Assembly (NCBI GenBank): GCA_963558655.1
Contig: CAUWHJ010000005.1
Span: forward strand, 1-64,000
Direction of reading: 5' to 3'
From: UMGS1590 sp963558655
Lineage (GTDB): Bacteria; Bacillota; Peptococcia; Peptococcales; Peptococcaceae
DNA: 64,000 nt
Below are positions 24,016 to 32,807 of this stretch, one piece after another. Position 1 is the first letter of the stretch; each line of letters begins with the position of its first letter. Below the pieces are notes generated by a model. It was not told the DNA's origin. It did no database searches and was given only the letters and a program-made list of their open reading frames with translations. The position numbers and the translations under genes were made by a program.

Positions 24016-24962
24016 TGACGGTAAAAAACGCAATGAATTTGTTCCGCGACGTGCAAGTGGCGGAAGAATTTCGGCAAATGGCTGACGAGGGCTACATCGA
24101 TACAGAATTCAATATATATGGCACCGCGTATTTTGCAGAGGGAAAGCGGCATTATCTCATCAGTAACAACGAAGACAAGATTCTTGCGATGATGGACGAG
24201 GCTGCACACAAAGGGCTGGCACCGATGCCATTACGCACGCTGATAAAAACGCGTCACGTGCCGCTTGGCGAACGTGAGAACATCGCCTATGAGGTGAAGC
24301 TGGAGCTTGCTAACATTCTGCAGGAAGACTATCCGCTGGAATTTTTGCAAGGCTTCGATACCTTTGTGCAGGTGCCAGGGAGCGACCGGGCTGTGCCGCT
24401 TTTGAAAGATATCTGTAAAAAAACCGCCAGCATCTTTTCTAAGGAAATACTGGCAGTGACGGAGCAGCTGATTCACTATGCCTACAGCCGCAAGACGCTG
24501 TCGCGCACGAGTTATACGGCTTTTGAAAAATGGGTAGCGCGCGAAAAGGAAAACTTTGAAGAAGATACTATTCCCAAGGATACCTTGCATAAAACCTGGC
24601 ATACATTGACCTACGTGGATAGCCGCGGGCGACTCAAGCATCTCACCAATGCACGCCTGGAATGGACCTATCATAAGAAAATGAAACTGGAGCAGGAAGG
24701 CAAGATCGTCGCACCGGTGTACTCGAAAACCTACTGGTACAATAACCAGATCAGCACCGATGCCATCCGCGAACAGCACGATGCGTATTGCAAAGACGTT
24801 TTTGACGAGCGTTACATGCAGATCGTTACAGACATCGCAAACTATGCACCGACAATCGACCCAGCGCACTATGAAAGCGCCATGAAGGCCACGAGTGCTA
24901 CCTACGGCGCGGCTGCGGCAGAGGCAATGAGGGTGTATGGATACACCTGGAACCTGCTTTAG
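24015..24962 (+). CDS. Cassette C protein U, unknown family
   Basis: 315 residues. N-terminal A-D-E-G-Y-I-D-T-E-F-N-I-Y-G-T-A-Y, G-K-I-V-A-P-V-Y..T-Y-W-Y near residue 235 and C-terminal Y-G-Y-T-W-N-L-L correspond to the motifs of the cassette A copy. The middle is basic and helical (K-W-V-A-R-E-K-E-N-F-E-E). No signal peptide or membrane helix. Its stop codon overlaps the end of the convergent LysR gene by 4 bases. Family and function are unknown. Confidence 0.65.
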   Translation: MTVKNAMNLFRDVQVAEEFRQMADEGYIDTEFNIYGTAYFAEGKRHYLISNNEDKILAMMDEAAHKGLAPMPLRTLIKTRHVPLGERENIAYEVKLELANILQEDYPLEFLQGFDTFVQVPGSDRAVPLLKDICKKTASIFSKEILAVTEQLIHYAYSRKTLSRTSYTAFEKWVAREKENFEEDTIPKDTLHKTWHTLTYVDSRGRLKHLTNARLEWTYHKKMKLEQEGKIVAPVYSKTYWYNNQISTDAIREQHDAYCKDVFDERYMQIVTDIANYAPTIDPAHYESAMKATSATYGAAAAEAMRVYGYTWNLL

Positions 24963-25873
24963 CAGAGCGCATGGCAGAGACTAAGGAGTTTTTTAATGCT
25001 GGTTTCGTGGCAGGCGAGGTAGTCTTCCGTCATAATGGCTTCCATGATGATGGGCGGAATGTTGGTGATTGGCAGATACACGATTTCATCGGCGATGGTT
25101 TGAAAGGCCGTGTGTTTTTTTCGTGCGGCCTTATTGATGAAGGCGACACAATGTTGATTGCTGATGGCATTGCGATAGATTTGTGTGTTGTTCGTGATAA
25201 CCTGATAGATGGGAGTTCCGCATGTATCCAGGAACTTCTTTAGAGGATTAGCGATGTAATAATTGCTTTGGTAAATGGCTAAAGGATATTTTAAAAGCGT
25301 GCGTAACGACACGCTTTTTTGTTTTGCCAGTGGGTGGCCCAGGGACACCACGGCGTAGAGTTTGTCCTGGTAAAATTGCAGGATTTTCTGATTCGGAACA
25401 GCTTGAACCGGCTCAATCGCAGCGATTAGACCAAGCGCCGGTTCTTGGTAGTCAAAAATGATCTTTTTAATTTGATCGGTTTCTTCTTCGATCAGCGTCA
25501 TCTGTACATTAGGATTGGATTCGACAAAGATCTGTGTGATATAACTGATGTTTAAGTTCGAAATGGCTGGTGAATAAAAAATGGTCAGCTCTTCTGTTTT
25601 GGGTTGTGAGATCGGTTCGTTTTGGTGGAGCTTGGCGATCACATCGTCCATACGCTTGACCACATCCTCGGCCGTGTCTGCCAGCATAAGACCTTTTTCT
25701 GTGAGCGCAACGCCGCGTGCATGGTAGGAAAACAGGGCGCAATCGAGCTCTGCTTCTAACGATTTCATGGATTTGTTCAGCGCCTGGTGGGAAATATGAG
25801 CAAGCTCAGCTGCCTTATGAATGGAGCCAAGCTTATCAATAAGAATGAGATAGCGCAGTTGATCCAGATGCAT
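24959..25873 (-). CDS. LysR-type regulator, convergent with cassette C
   Basis: 304 residues; ATG at 25873 behind GAGGAGGGAC. N-terminal helix-turn-helix L-D-Q-L-R-Y-L-I..S-I-H-K-A-A-E-L-A-H-I-S-H-Q-A-L-N, then an effector-binding domain. It is transcribed after the Crp/Fnr gene on the same strand with a 42-base gap, so a two-regulator operon is likely. It probably controls cassette C, D or both. Ends overlap cassette C protein U tail to tail. Confidence 0.88.
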   Translation of the reverse strand: MHLDQLRYLILIDKLGSIHKAAELAHISHQALNKSMKSLEAELDCALFSYHARGVALTEKGLMLADTAEDVVKRMDDVIAKLHQNEPISQPKTEELTIFYSPAISNLNISYITQIFVESNPNVQMTLIEEETDQIKKIIFDYQEPALGLIAAIEPVQAVPNQKILQFYQDKLYAVVSLGHPLAKQKSVSLRTLLKYPLAIYQSNYYIANPLKKFLDTCGTPIYQVITNNTQIYRNAISNQHCVAFINKAARKKHTAFQTIADEIVYLPITNIPPIIMEAIMTEDYLACHETSIKKLLSLCHALC

Positions 25874-25915
25874 ATGAGTCCCTCCTCTTGGTGTCCGATG
25901 GCAGGTGGGGAAATA

Positions 25916-26605
25916 CTATGATGATGTTTCTTCGAGCAGCGCTTCCAAGGTATCTATATCTTTAACGATGAGCTGGCGTTTGTGGCGGGCGATGATGTTT
26001 TGTGCTTCCAGCTCGTTGATATAACTGGTAACATTGGAGCGGTGCACGCCCAGCATGGAGGCAATATCGGTGAGGGTGGCAAATTTATTGACGAGAATGC
26101 TGCCATCCTCCTGTTCAACACCGAATTTTGACGCCAGCCCATAGAGAAAGTCGTAGACTTTGTGGCGTGCACACTGGCGGTTGGTGGTGAGAATTTGCTG
26201 TAAGAGAATACCATAACGCGAGGCGATGAGTTTGGTGAAGGCGCAGATGTAGTTGGGATCACGTTGGAGAAAGGCGAAGACTTCGGAAAATTTGACACTG
26301 TAAATGGTGCACGCTTCTAAGGCGACAAGGCTTTTGCAGAATTGTTCGCTGATGGTGTGAAAGATGAGCGTGTCTTTAATGAAGATATACATGAGTTGTT
26401 CGTGACCGTCCTCATCGTAGAGGTAGTTTTTGACTTTGCCCTTGGCCAAATAGAGCAGTTCGTCGTTGGAATCGGCCATAGGAATTTCGGCGCCTTTTTT
26501 AACAGTGAATGTTTGGGTATAGTTGGATAGGATGAAGTGTTTGAGTTCGGGAAAAGCCTCGCTGAGTTGGCTGGAGGCTACGGGGAAAAAGTTTTGCTCA
26601 AACAT
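25916..26605 (-). CDS. Crp/Fnr family transcription activator, divergent from cassette D
   Basis: 229 residues, ATG at 26605 with AAGGAGG upstream. Cyclic-nucleotide-binding beta-barrel at about 30-120 (G-K-V-K-N-Y-L-Y-D-E-D-G-H-E-Q), dimer helix, then a winged helix-turn-helix at 165-215 with T-L-T-D-I-A-S-M-L-G-V-H-R-S-N-V-T-S. No Fnr-type N-terminal cysteine cluster. It diverges from the first cassette D permease, and the intergenic region carries the palindrome found also before two further D transcription units. I infer that this protein activates them in response to an unknown effector. Confidence 0.88.
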   Translation of the reverse strand: MFEQNFFPVASSQLSEAFPELKHFILSNYTQTFTVKKGAEIPMADSNDELLYLAKGKVKNYLYDEDGHEQLMYIFIKDTLIFHTISEQFCKSLVALEACTIYSVKFSEVFAFLQRDPNYICAFTKLIASRYGILLQQILTTNRQCARHKVYDFLYGLASKFGVEQEDGSILVNKFATLTDIASMLGVHRSNVTSYINELEAQNIIARHKRQLIVKDIDTLEALLEETSS

Positions 26606-26681
26606 AGAAGGACTCCTCCTTGATATGCGGAATTTGTGCAGGTATTATATGCCATACTTACCACCAATTATAGTGAAAAAA

Positions 26682-26724
26682 TGTTGTGGCGACAACAGTG
26701 GCATAAAAATTGAAATGATAGGAT
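26682..26724 (+). promoter_or_regulatory. Crp/Fnr-type operator and -10 box of the first cassette D permease
   Basis: Palindrome TGTTGTGGCGACAACA at 26682-26697 and a -10 box TAGGAT at 26719-26724. The palindrome centre is 29.5 bp upstream of the first base of the -10, placing it near -41.5. Identical spacing occurs at 28347 and 34103. No good -35 box, as expected for an activator-dependent promoter. Confidence 0.75.
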
Positions 26725-26785
26725 TCATTTATAAAACTAATGATTGTTCTATCATCGAGGTTTGTTATTGTTGAGGAGGGAAAGT

Positions 26786-28237
26786 ATGTCAACAGAAGGT
26801 AAGAAAGATGGCGCAAGCTACTGGGTGCGCGTGGCGATTTGGCTGATGCTGTCGTTTGCTGGTTGGTTTTTACCACCGGTAGCGCCCATCACAGCGTTTG
26901 GCATGAAAGTGGCATTCATCTTTGTCGGATTGATGTTTGGCTGGATTTGCCTGGATTTGATTTATCCGAGTTTTTTGTCGGTGGTGTTGATTGCGGTGGC
27001 CAGCGGCGAGCCTGCAAGCACGTTTTTCTATGCGGGCTTTTCCAGCGAGATTGTTGTCGTGATTATTGTGCTGACCAGCTTTATTGCCTATGCCAACAAG
27101 GTGGGGCTGGATAATTACATTGCACAGAAGTTTATTCGCATTCGCTTTTTGCAAGGGCATCCATGGTTGTTTGTGACAGCTTTCATGGTGCTTATCTATG
27201 TGCTGGGGCTGATGATTGACATTTATCCAGCGATTTTTTTGCTGTGGCCTGTCACCTATAAAATTTGTGACGAGGCAGGGTTTGAACGAGCCGGCAAATT
27301 TTCAAGCTATATGTGCTTTGCCATCACCTTCATTTCCGGCTTGGGTATGCTTAGCAAACCGTTTTCGCCATGGAGCTTGATCGGTGTGAACGCGTTGACG
27401 ACGTTTATGGGCGAAGGCTTTACGCTGAACTATTCGCTGTTTACCTTGTATATGTTCATCGTTTCCATGGTCATCATCGCCACTTATCTGCTTATTGGTA
27501 AGCTGATGCGTCTTGACCTTTCTCCGCTTAAAACGTATGTGATTCCGGATGAAGCGGTTAAACTGGCGCATGACCAAAAGATTGGCGCTGTATTTTTCAT
27601 TGCCTTTTTCCTTTTGATGTATCTGCCCAGCCTTTTGCCAGAAGAATGGGCGTTGACCGCTTTTCTCAATCAGATGGGCGTGCTCGGTGTGGGGGCTATT
27701 TTGATTGTTTTTCTGGGCGTTGGCCGCACGCATGGCGAGAAACTCTGCCAGATTGATAAACTGGCAAAGGAAGCAGTGCCTTGGCAAATCGTTTTTCTCA
27801 TGGTTGCCAATGCTGTGATAGGAAGTGCCTTAGAAAGTGAAGATGCAGGCATCATTGCCGGTATCCATGCTGTTTTTGGCCCATTGGTGGAAAACCTCTC
27901 ACCGGTGATGTTTTATCTTGTGCTCATTCTTTTGTACGGCATTACAACACAATTTGTACACAACATTGTGTTATTGGCGGTGTTTACGCCGGTGGCGCTG
28001 CAATTTGGCACCCTCGTTGGCGCCAATCCGGTGACGGTGACCTTTATTGGCATCATCATCCTGTCTGCGGCACTTGCCACAGCAGGCGCCAGCTCTCGCA
28101 GCGGTCTGGTTTTTGCGAACACCGAATGGATTGCGCCAAAATGGGCGTACTATTTGGGTATCATGAGCGTTGTTCTGGTGATGATTGCCTATGCGCTCAT
28201 TGGCGTGCCTTTGGCCAATCTCATGTTTCCTGTATAA
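26786..28237 (+). CDS. Cassette D permease 1: DASS/SLC13-like anion transporter
   Basis: 483 residues from ATG 26786 (GAGGAGGG upstream). About 12 membrane segments. P-P-V-A-P-I-T-A-F-G-M-K and F-G-W-I-C-L-D-L-I-Y-P-S at the N-terminus; S-K-P-F-S-P-W-S-L-I-G-V-N in the middle, shared only with permease 34202; T-T-Q-F-V-H-N-I-V-L-L-A-V-F and A-T-A-G-A-S-S-R-S-G-L-V-F-A-N in the C-terminal half. Here the permease precedes the hydrolase, the reverse of A-C. Confidence 0.8.
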   Translation: MSTEGKKDGASYWVRVAIWLMLSFAGWFLPPVAPITAFGMKVAFIFVGLMFGWICLDLIYPSFLSVVLIAVASGEPASTFFYAGFSSEIVVVIIVLTSFIAYANKVGLDNYIAQKFIRIRFLQGHPWLFVTAFMVLIYVLGLMIDIYPAIFLLWPVTYKICDEAGFERAGKFSSYMCFAITFISGLGMLSKPFSPWSLIGVNALTTFMGEGFTLNYSLFTLYMFIVSMVIIATYLLIGKLMRLDLSPLKTYVIPDEAVKLAHDQKIGAVFFIAFFLLMYLPSLLPEEWALTAFLNQMGVLGVGAILIVFLGVGRTHGEKLCQIDKLAKEAVPWQIVFLMVANAVIGSALESEDAGIIAGIHAVFGPLVENLSPVMFYLVLILLYGITTQFVHNIVLLAVFTPVALQFGTLVGANPVTVTFIGIIILSAALATAGASSRSGLVFANTEWIAPKWAYYLGIMSVVLVMIAYALIGVPLANLMFPV

Positions 28238-28245
28238 GCAATGCC

Positions 28246-28278
28246 GCCGGTTTTGCCTTGTGCAAAGCCGGCGTTTTT
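28246..28278 (+). terminator. Terminator after cassette D permease 1
   Basis: GCCGGTTTTGC pairs with GCAAAGCCGGC around a 5-base loop, followed by GTTTTTG. It separates permease 1 from the hydrolase, which has its own operator and promoter. Confidence 0.8.
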
Positions 28279-28346
28279 GTGTATATCAGGCGTACCTGTG
28301 CAGGGGCGGACAATTTTTTACGATTTTTTTCTTTCGCAATGAAATC

Positions 28347-28389
28347 TGTTGTGGGCACAACAACGACATAAAAGCACCTTTGATATGAT
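28347..28389 (+). promoter_or_regulatory. Crp/Fnr-type operator and -10 box of the cassette D hydrolase
   Basis: TGTTGTGGGCACAACA at 28347-28362 (7-bp arms) and TATGAT at 28384-28389, centre-to--10 distance 29.5 bp, the same as at 26682 and 34103. Confidence 0.8.
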
Positions 28390-28434
28390 GTATACAACAA
28401 GTTGATACTAAACCTTTGAAGGAGGAAACATTCA

Positions 28435-30513
28435 ATGACAACTGGAAGAAAAGTCATGGTTCTCGGCCTCGATGGCATGGAACCTTATACTGCAAAACGT
28501 CTCATGGACGCTGGCAAAATGCCTAATCTGAAAAAAATGGTGGACAACGGCGCTGCCCGTGAAAATCTTGAACTGCTTGGCTCCATGCCAACCATTACGC
28601 CTGCTCAGTGGACGACCCTTGCTTGTGGCTGCAACCCTGGCGTGCATGGGGTTACCGACTTCTGGAACCAGGACCCAGAAAACCTTGATACCATCATCTA
28701 TGGTTTGGATAGCCGCCTTTGCCAAGCTGAACAGCTTTGGAATGTCACTGCTCGTGCAGGGTTGAAAACCCTCGTTTGGCAATGGCCTGGCAGCTCCTGG
28801 CCACCAAGCAGTGATAGCGAAAATCTGATGGTGGTTGATGGCACGCAGCCTGCTTCTGTCAACTATTCCATTGCAAACATCGACATTGAAAAATATGTAG
28901 AAGCATCTACCGAGATTACCGAAAATGAATTTATTGATCACATCGGTTCCAAAAACCTTGGCGATGCTGCTACCGACTGCGTCATCGACGAACTTGATCT
29001 CGAAGACGACGATGAAGAAGGCGATAAGTACGCTGAATTCGATGCTTCTAAGGTTGATGCAAAGACCAACAGAGCCGAACTGTTGCTCAACCGCTATAAA
29101 ATGAAACGCATCAAAAACGTAGACTTCCACAAACAGGGTGGCGCTGCGATGGAACAGCTCGCAAAAGTGCCATTTGATAAAATTAAGAGCGCCATCGTTG
29201 AACCAAATAAATGGGCAAAAGAATTGCCAGAAGGTGCGCGTGAATTTATCACCTATACCGCCGGTGGCCAAATGCGCCGTCCATGCCTGGTGCTCAAGAA
29301 CGCAGAAGGCATCTATGACACCGTTGAAGTGTACCGCAGCAAGAAAGACGCTGAACCACTCTGCGTGCTTAAAGGCGAAGAAATGGTGACAGACGTACTC
29401 GATGAAAACCTCGACCACGGCAAAAAGACCATGGCTACCCGTTCTTACAAATGCCTGGAAATCGCTCCAGACGGCAGCAAAGTACGCATGTGGATGAGCA
29501 CCGCCTTCAAAGTGGATTGCGATGATCGTTGGTCCCCAAAATCCATCTACAAAGAAGTCATCGACAACTGCGGCTATGTACCACCATTCACTCAGATGGG
29601 CGGCACCACCCTCGAATTTGCTCAGAAGATCCTGACCCCAAGCTGGGAACACAATGCTATGTGGCAGGCACGCGCTATCAACTATCTGATTAAGGAAAAA
29701 GACCTTGATGTGGTATTCAGCCATCATCACTTCATCGACCACAGCGCACACCAGTTCTGGAACTTTGCTTTACAGAAACCAGGCGCTGCACCAGAAGAAG
29801 AATACCAGAAGCAGATCGATAAAACCTATGAAGTGGCAGACGAATACATCGGCGCTTATCTGCACCTGATTGACGAAGGCTGGACCATCATCCTTACTTC
29901 TGACCATGGCGAACAGATTCACACCATGCCACCAGCACGTCTTGGCAGTGCAGGCGGTGTCAGCGCAGGCATCATGCGTGAACTTGGTTATACCGTCATG
30001 AAGAAGGACGAAAACGGCAACGATACTGCTGAAGTCGACTTCTCCAAGACGAAAGCTCTCGCTGTTCGTACCAGTTATATCTGGATCAACACCAAGGGCC
30101 GCGACAAATATGGCATTGTTGACCCAGCTGATAAGTATGATCTCGAAGAACAGATCATTGATGATCTTTACAGATACCGTGATGCTGACGGCAACCGTAT
30201 CATTGCTATGGCTTTCCATAACAAAGATGCAGAAGTCATTGGTCTCAACGGGCCATATACTGGCGATATTATTTACATGAACCGTGAACATTTCGTTACC
30301 GAACACGGCCAGGGTCTGTCCACCTATCGTGGCTATTATGGCACCAGCGTTTCCCCAATCTTCGTTGCTTGCGGCGCAGGTGTAAAACATGTTGAAAACA
30401 TGAAGCGTATCGTTCGTCAAGTGGACGTTGCGCCAACCGTCGCTGCACTGCTTGGCGTACCAATGCCAGCCGATTGCGAAGGCGCACCAGTTTACCAAAT
30501 GATGGAAAACTAA
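28435..30513 (+). CDS. Cassette D hydrolase: alkaline-phosphatase superfamily
   Basis: 692 residues, ATG behind GAAGGAGG. D13 (G-L-D-G-M-E), nucleophile T55 (T-I-T-P-A-Q-W-T-T), H-F-I-D-H-S-A-H-Q, T-S-D-H-G and final histidine in E-H-G-Q-G-L. It is the most divergent of the four: the S-P-I-K-P-A-K-G-W motif is replaced by P-N-K-W-A-K-E-L-P-E-G-A-R-E-F, and an acidic stretch (D-D-D-E-E-G-D) sits near residue 190. No signal peptide. Strong codon bias (the reverse-strand open frame over its 5' half is a shadow). Substrate unknown. Confidence 0.85.
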   Translation: MTTGRKVMVLGLDGMEPYTAKRLMDAGKMPNLKKMVDNGAARENLELLGSMPTITPAQWTTLACGCNPGVHGVTDFWNQDPENLDTIIYGLDSRLCQAEQLWNVTARAGLKTLVWQWPGSSWPPSSDSENLMVVDGTQPASVNYSIANIDIEKYVEASTEITENEFIDHIGSKNLGDAATDCVIDELDLEDDDEEGDKYAEFDASKVDAKTNRAELLLNRYKMKRIKNVDFHKQGGAAMEQLAKVPFDKIKSAIVEPNKWAKELPEGAREFITYTAGGQMRRPCLVLKNAEGIYDTVEVYRSKKDAEPLCVLKGEEMVTDVLDENLDHGKKTMATRSYKCLEIAPDGSKVRMWMSTAFKVDCDDRWSPKSIYKEVIDNCGYVPPFTQMGGTTLEFAQKILTPSWEHNAMWQARAINYLIKEKDLDVVFSHHHFIDHSAHQFWNFALQKPGAAPEEEYQKQIDKTYEVADEYIGAYLHLIDEGWTIILTSDHGEQIHTMPPARLGSAGGVSAGIMRELGYTVMKKDENGNDTAEVDFSKTKALAVRTSYIWINTKGRDKYGIVDPADKYDLEEQIIDDLYRYRDADGNRIIAMAFHNKDAEVIGLNGPYTGDIIYMNREHFVTEHGQGLSTYRGYYGTSVSPIFVACGAGVKHVENMKRIVRQVDVAPTVAALLGVPMPADCEGAPVYQMMEN

Positions 30514-30565
30514 GATGAACCTTGTTTCATTTCATCCTTTCCTTTTCGATAAAACCATCTGAAAA

Positions 30566-30593
30566 CAAAGGCAGAGTGCAGACTCTGCCTTTG
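30566..30593 (+). terminator. Hairpin after the cassette D hydrolase
   Basis: CAAAGGCAGAGT pairs perfectly with ACTCTGCCTTTG around GCAG; followed by TCATTATGAGG, so no T-run. Probably a processing or attenuation hairpin before the short U-like gene. Confidence 0.7.
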
Positions 30594-30614
30594 TCATTAT
30601 GAGGAGGCGTTTTT

Positions 30615-31358
30615 ATGAACGAATCTCAAGGCATTCATCGCGATATTTATGTGGGCATGGTTGCCGAAGAAATGGCGGAATCCGGCTACTATGGCGAAGA
30701 TGTGACACGCTATGGCTTCCTCGCAAACGGCGAGTTGCACAGCTTCGCAAACGAAGACGATTGCGCCGAAACCTATCTTTTAGCACTGGCTGCTGGTGCA
30801 CAAGTATCGCGTCTGGCCAATGGTCACAAACACTGTGCGAAAAAGCAGGCTGCCAAAGAAGCGGCAACTCAGGCCTTGGATGAAGAAATGCAAACCATGC
30901 TTTCGGCAGAATCTGCGGTTTTTGTTCGCAAACCTGTGGATTTGACGCCGCTTGCTGCTTATACCAAAGCACTCGAAAAACCGCGCACACGCGAACAGGA
31001 TGCAGCCATTGTTGGTATCATGACCCTGCCAACGTTTGCGATGAAGCCAGAAGAACGGGAGGCGGTGCTAGATGTAAAAAAGAGCTTCGATACACCGTCG
31101 GAAAACCGTCGCTTTTTTGGTTTCTTTGAAAAGAGAGACGGCCAGTGGCAGAAAACATTAAATGGGGCCTTGTCCGCGATTCTTATAAAATGGCTTGCGG
31201 CTGCTGAACGTGGCCCCGTAAGCCCAATTTTACCGATGCACCTCGATAGCCAACGCCCTGTCTATGTGCTGCGCGATGATTTTGAACAGATCCTTCAGAC
31301 AACCATGAACGACGATTATCTGGCCATGCTGGATGCACTGTATGCGTCGCAGCACTGA
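30615..31358 (+). CDS. Cassette D short U-like protein
   Basis: 247 residues behind GAGGAGGCG. The N-terminal 60 residues (V-A-E-E-M-A-E-S-G-Y then R-Y-G-F-L-A-N-G-E-L) align by eye with the N-terminal motif of protein U from cassette C, and P-V-S-P-I-L-P-M..Y-V-L near residue 205 resembles the G-x-V-x-P motif, but the terminal W-N-L is missing. It is about 70 residues shorter than the other U proteins. I treat it as a remote member or degenerate relative. No zinc-ribbon or ABC gene accompanies it. Confidence 0.5.
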   Translation: MNESQGIHRDIYVGMVAEEMAESGYYGEDVTRYGFLANGELHSFANEDDCAETYLLALAAGAQVSRLANGHKHCAKKQAAKEAATQALDEEMQTMLSAESAVFVRKPVDLTPLAAYTKALEKPRTREQDAAIVGIMTLPTFAMKPEEREAVLDVKKSFDTPSENRRFFGFFEKRDGQWQKTLNGALSAILIKWLAAAERGPVSPILPMHLDSQRPVYVLRDDFEQILQTTMNDDYLAMLDALYASQH

Positions 31359-31401
31359 TGTTCTATTGGCAGACACTTGTGCAGAAACGTAAAACGACAA
31401 A

Positions 31402-31440
31402 CTTTTGTTATATAACAGCTTTGTTTACTTGTGGTATAAT
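31402..31440 (+). promoter_or_regulatory. Promoter of the first M20 gene
   Basis: TATAAT at 31435-31440; the element CTTTTGTTATA starts at 31402, 33 bases before it. The same element starts 34 bases before the -10 of the second M20 gene. No standard -35 box, so an activator may be needed. Confidence 0.5.
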
Positions 31441-31487
31441 AAAGATAAATCTTTAGACGATTGCGTCAGGAAAGGATGCGAAGCATC

Positions 31488-32660
31488 ATGTATCAGGATA
31501 TTTTTAACGAAGCGCAGGCGATGCAAGAGGAATTGACTGCTTGGCGGCACGCGCTTCACGGGATGCCGGAACTGGGACTTGAACTGCCAAAAACCAGCGC
31601 TTATGTGCAGGCTCGACTGACGGAAATGGGCGTACCGTTTACAACGCTTGTCGATGGCAACAGCGTGGTGGCGCAGTTGGGGCAAGGAGAACACTGCCTG
31701 CTTCTGCGTGCCGATATGGACGCCCTGCCAATGCGTGAAGAATCCGGCGTTGATTTTGCATCTGCCAACGGTTGTATGCACGCCTGCGGCCACGATTTGC
31801 ACGCTGCTGCGTTGCTGGGGGCGGCAAAGCTGCTCAAGGCTCATGAAGCAGAATTGCGCGGCACCATCAAACTCTTTTTCCAGCCAGCTGAGGAAACATT
31901 CAGTGGGGCACAAGCAGCGCTCAAAGAAGGCTTGCTGGAAAATCCGCGCGTGGAAGCAGCAGTGGCTACGCATGTGGCGTCGATTGCGCCGGTTGGCCTC
32001 GTTGGCTATGGCCCTACGCCGGCGGCTGCCGTCTATGGTTTCAAAATCACACTCACCGGTAAAGGCACCCACGGTGCGATGCCAGACCTCGGCATTGATC
32101 CGATCAATACGGCGGTGCACATCTACCTTGCTCTGCAAGAGCTGATCGCCCGTGAATGTCCTGCCGATAAGGAAGTGACCCTCACCATTGGCCAGATAAG
32201 TGCCGGCACCACCTTCAACATCATTCCTGAAACAGCAGTGATGCAGGGCACCTTGCGCGTGTTCGACAACGACTTGCGAAAGCAGATGATTCGTCGCATT
32301 GGTGAAGTGGTGGAACACGTTGCGGCTGCCTATCGTACCAAGGCTGAGATTGAAGTGCTCGGCGATATTCCACCGCTTGTCTGCGACCCTGCGTTTAATG
32401 AGCGCCTGGTTCAGGTTTACAAAGAGATGGCACCACAACTCATGCTCTTGGAAGGGGTACATACCACGGCATCGGAAGATTTTGCGTTCTTCTCCGATCA
32501 TGTGCCAACAGCCATGTTCTTGATCGGCGCACAGATTGATGACGGCACACCAATCTATAATCAGCACAATCCAAAGGTGCGCTTCAATGACAAAGCGTTG
32601 CCTGTGGAAGCCGCTGTGTATGCTTGCGCGGCGCTGAACTGGCAGCGTGACGCCAAGTAA
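31488..32660 (+). CDS. M20D family amidohydrolase
   Basis: 390 residues from ATG 31488. Di-metal M20D features: A-D-M-D-A-L-P-M, H-A-C-G-H-D-L-H (Cys and His ligands), Q-P-A-E-E (glutamate pair), H162 in A-T-H-V, and Y-N-Q-H-N-P near the C-terminus. The dimerisation domain includes G-K-G-T-H-G-A-M-P. Enzymes of this group cleave N-acyl, aminoacyl or similar amide bonds of small metabolites such as hippurate-like or N-acyl amino acids. Cytoplasmic. Tandem paralogue of 32808. Its place inside cassette D suggests that the D system handles an amide-containing anion. Confidence 0.88.
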   Translation: MYQDIFNEAQAMQEELTAWRHALHGMPELGLELPKTSAYVQARLTEMGVPFTTLVDGNSVVAQLGQGEHCLLLRADMDALPMREESGVDFASANGCMHACGHDLHAAALLGAAKLLKAHEAELRGTIKLFFQPAEETFSGAQAALKEGLLENPRVEAAVATHVASIAPVGLVGYGPTPAAAVYGFKITLTGKGTHGAMPDLGIDPINTAVHIYLALQELIARECPADKEVTLTIGQISAGTTFNIIPETAVMQGTLRVFDNDLRKQMIRRIGEVVEHVAAAYRTKAEIEVLGDIPPLVCDPAFNERLVQVYKEMAPQLMLLEGVHTTASEDFAFFSDHVPTAMFLIGAQIDDGTPIYNQHNPKVRFNDKALPVEAAVYACAALNWQRDAK

Positions 32661-32673
32661 ATTAGCCTGAAAG

Positions 32674-32699
32674 GGCACCATCTACGGGTGGTGCCTTTT
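32674..32699 (+). terminator. Terminator after the first M20 gene
   Basis: GGCACCA pairs with TGGTGCC (with flanking G-T pairs), followed by TTTT. Confidence 0.75.
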
Positions 32700-32737
32700 C
32701 TTCATAGTTACTTGATGATTCGTGCGAAACAACAATC

Positions 32738-32777
32738 CTTTTGTTATAAGACCGATATGCCCAGAGTGTGCTACAAT
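32738..32777 (+). promoter_or_regulatory. Promoter of the second M20 gene
   Basis: TACAAT at 32772-32777 with CTTTTGTTATA starting at 32738. The upstream half AACAA-TCCTT-TTGTT forms a short dyad. The promoter was apparently duplicated along with the gene. Confidence 0.45.
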
Positions 32778-32807
32778 AAAAACAAAGATTGAAAGGATGC
32801 GATCACC

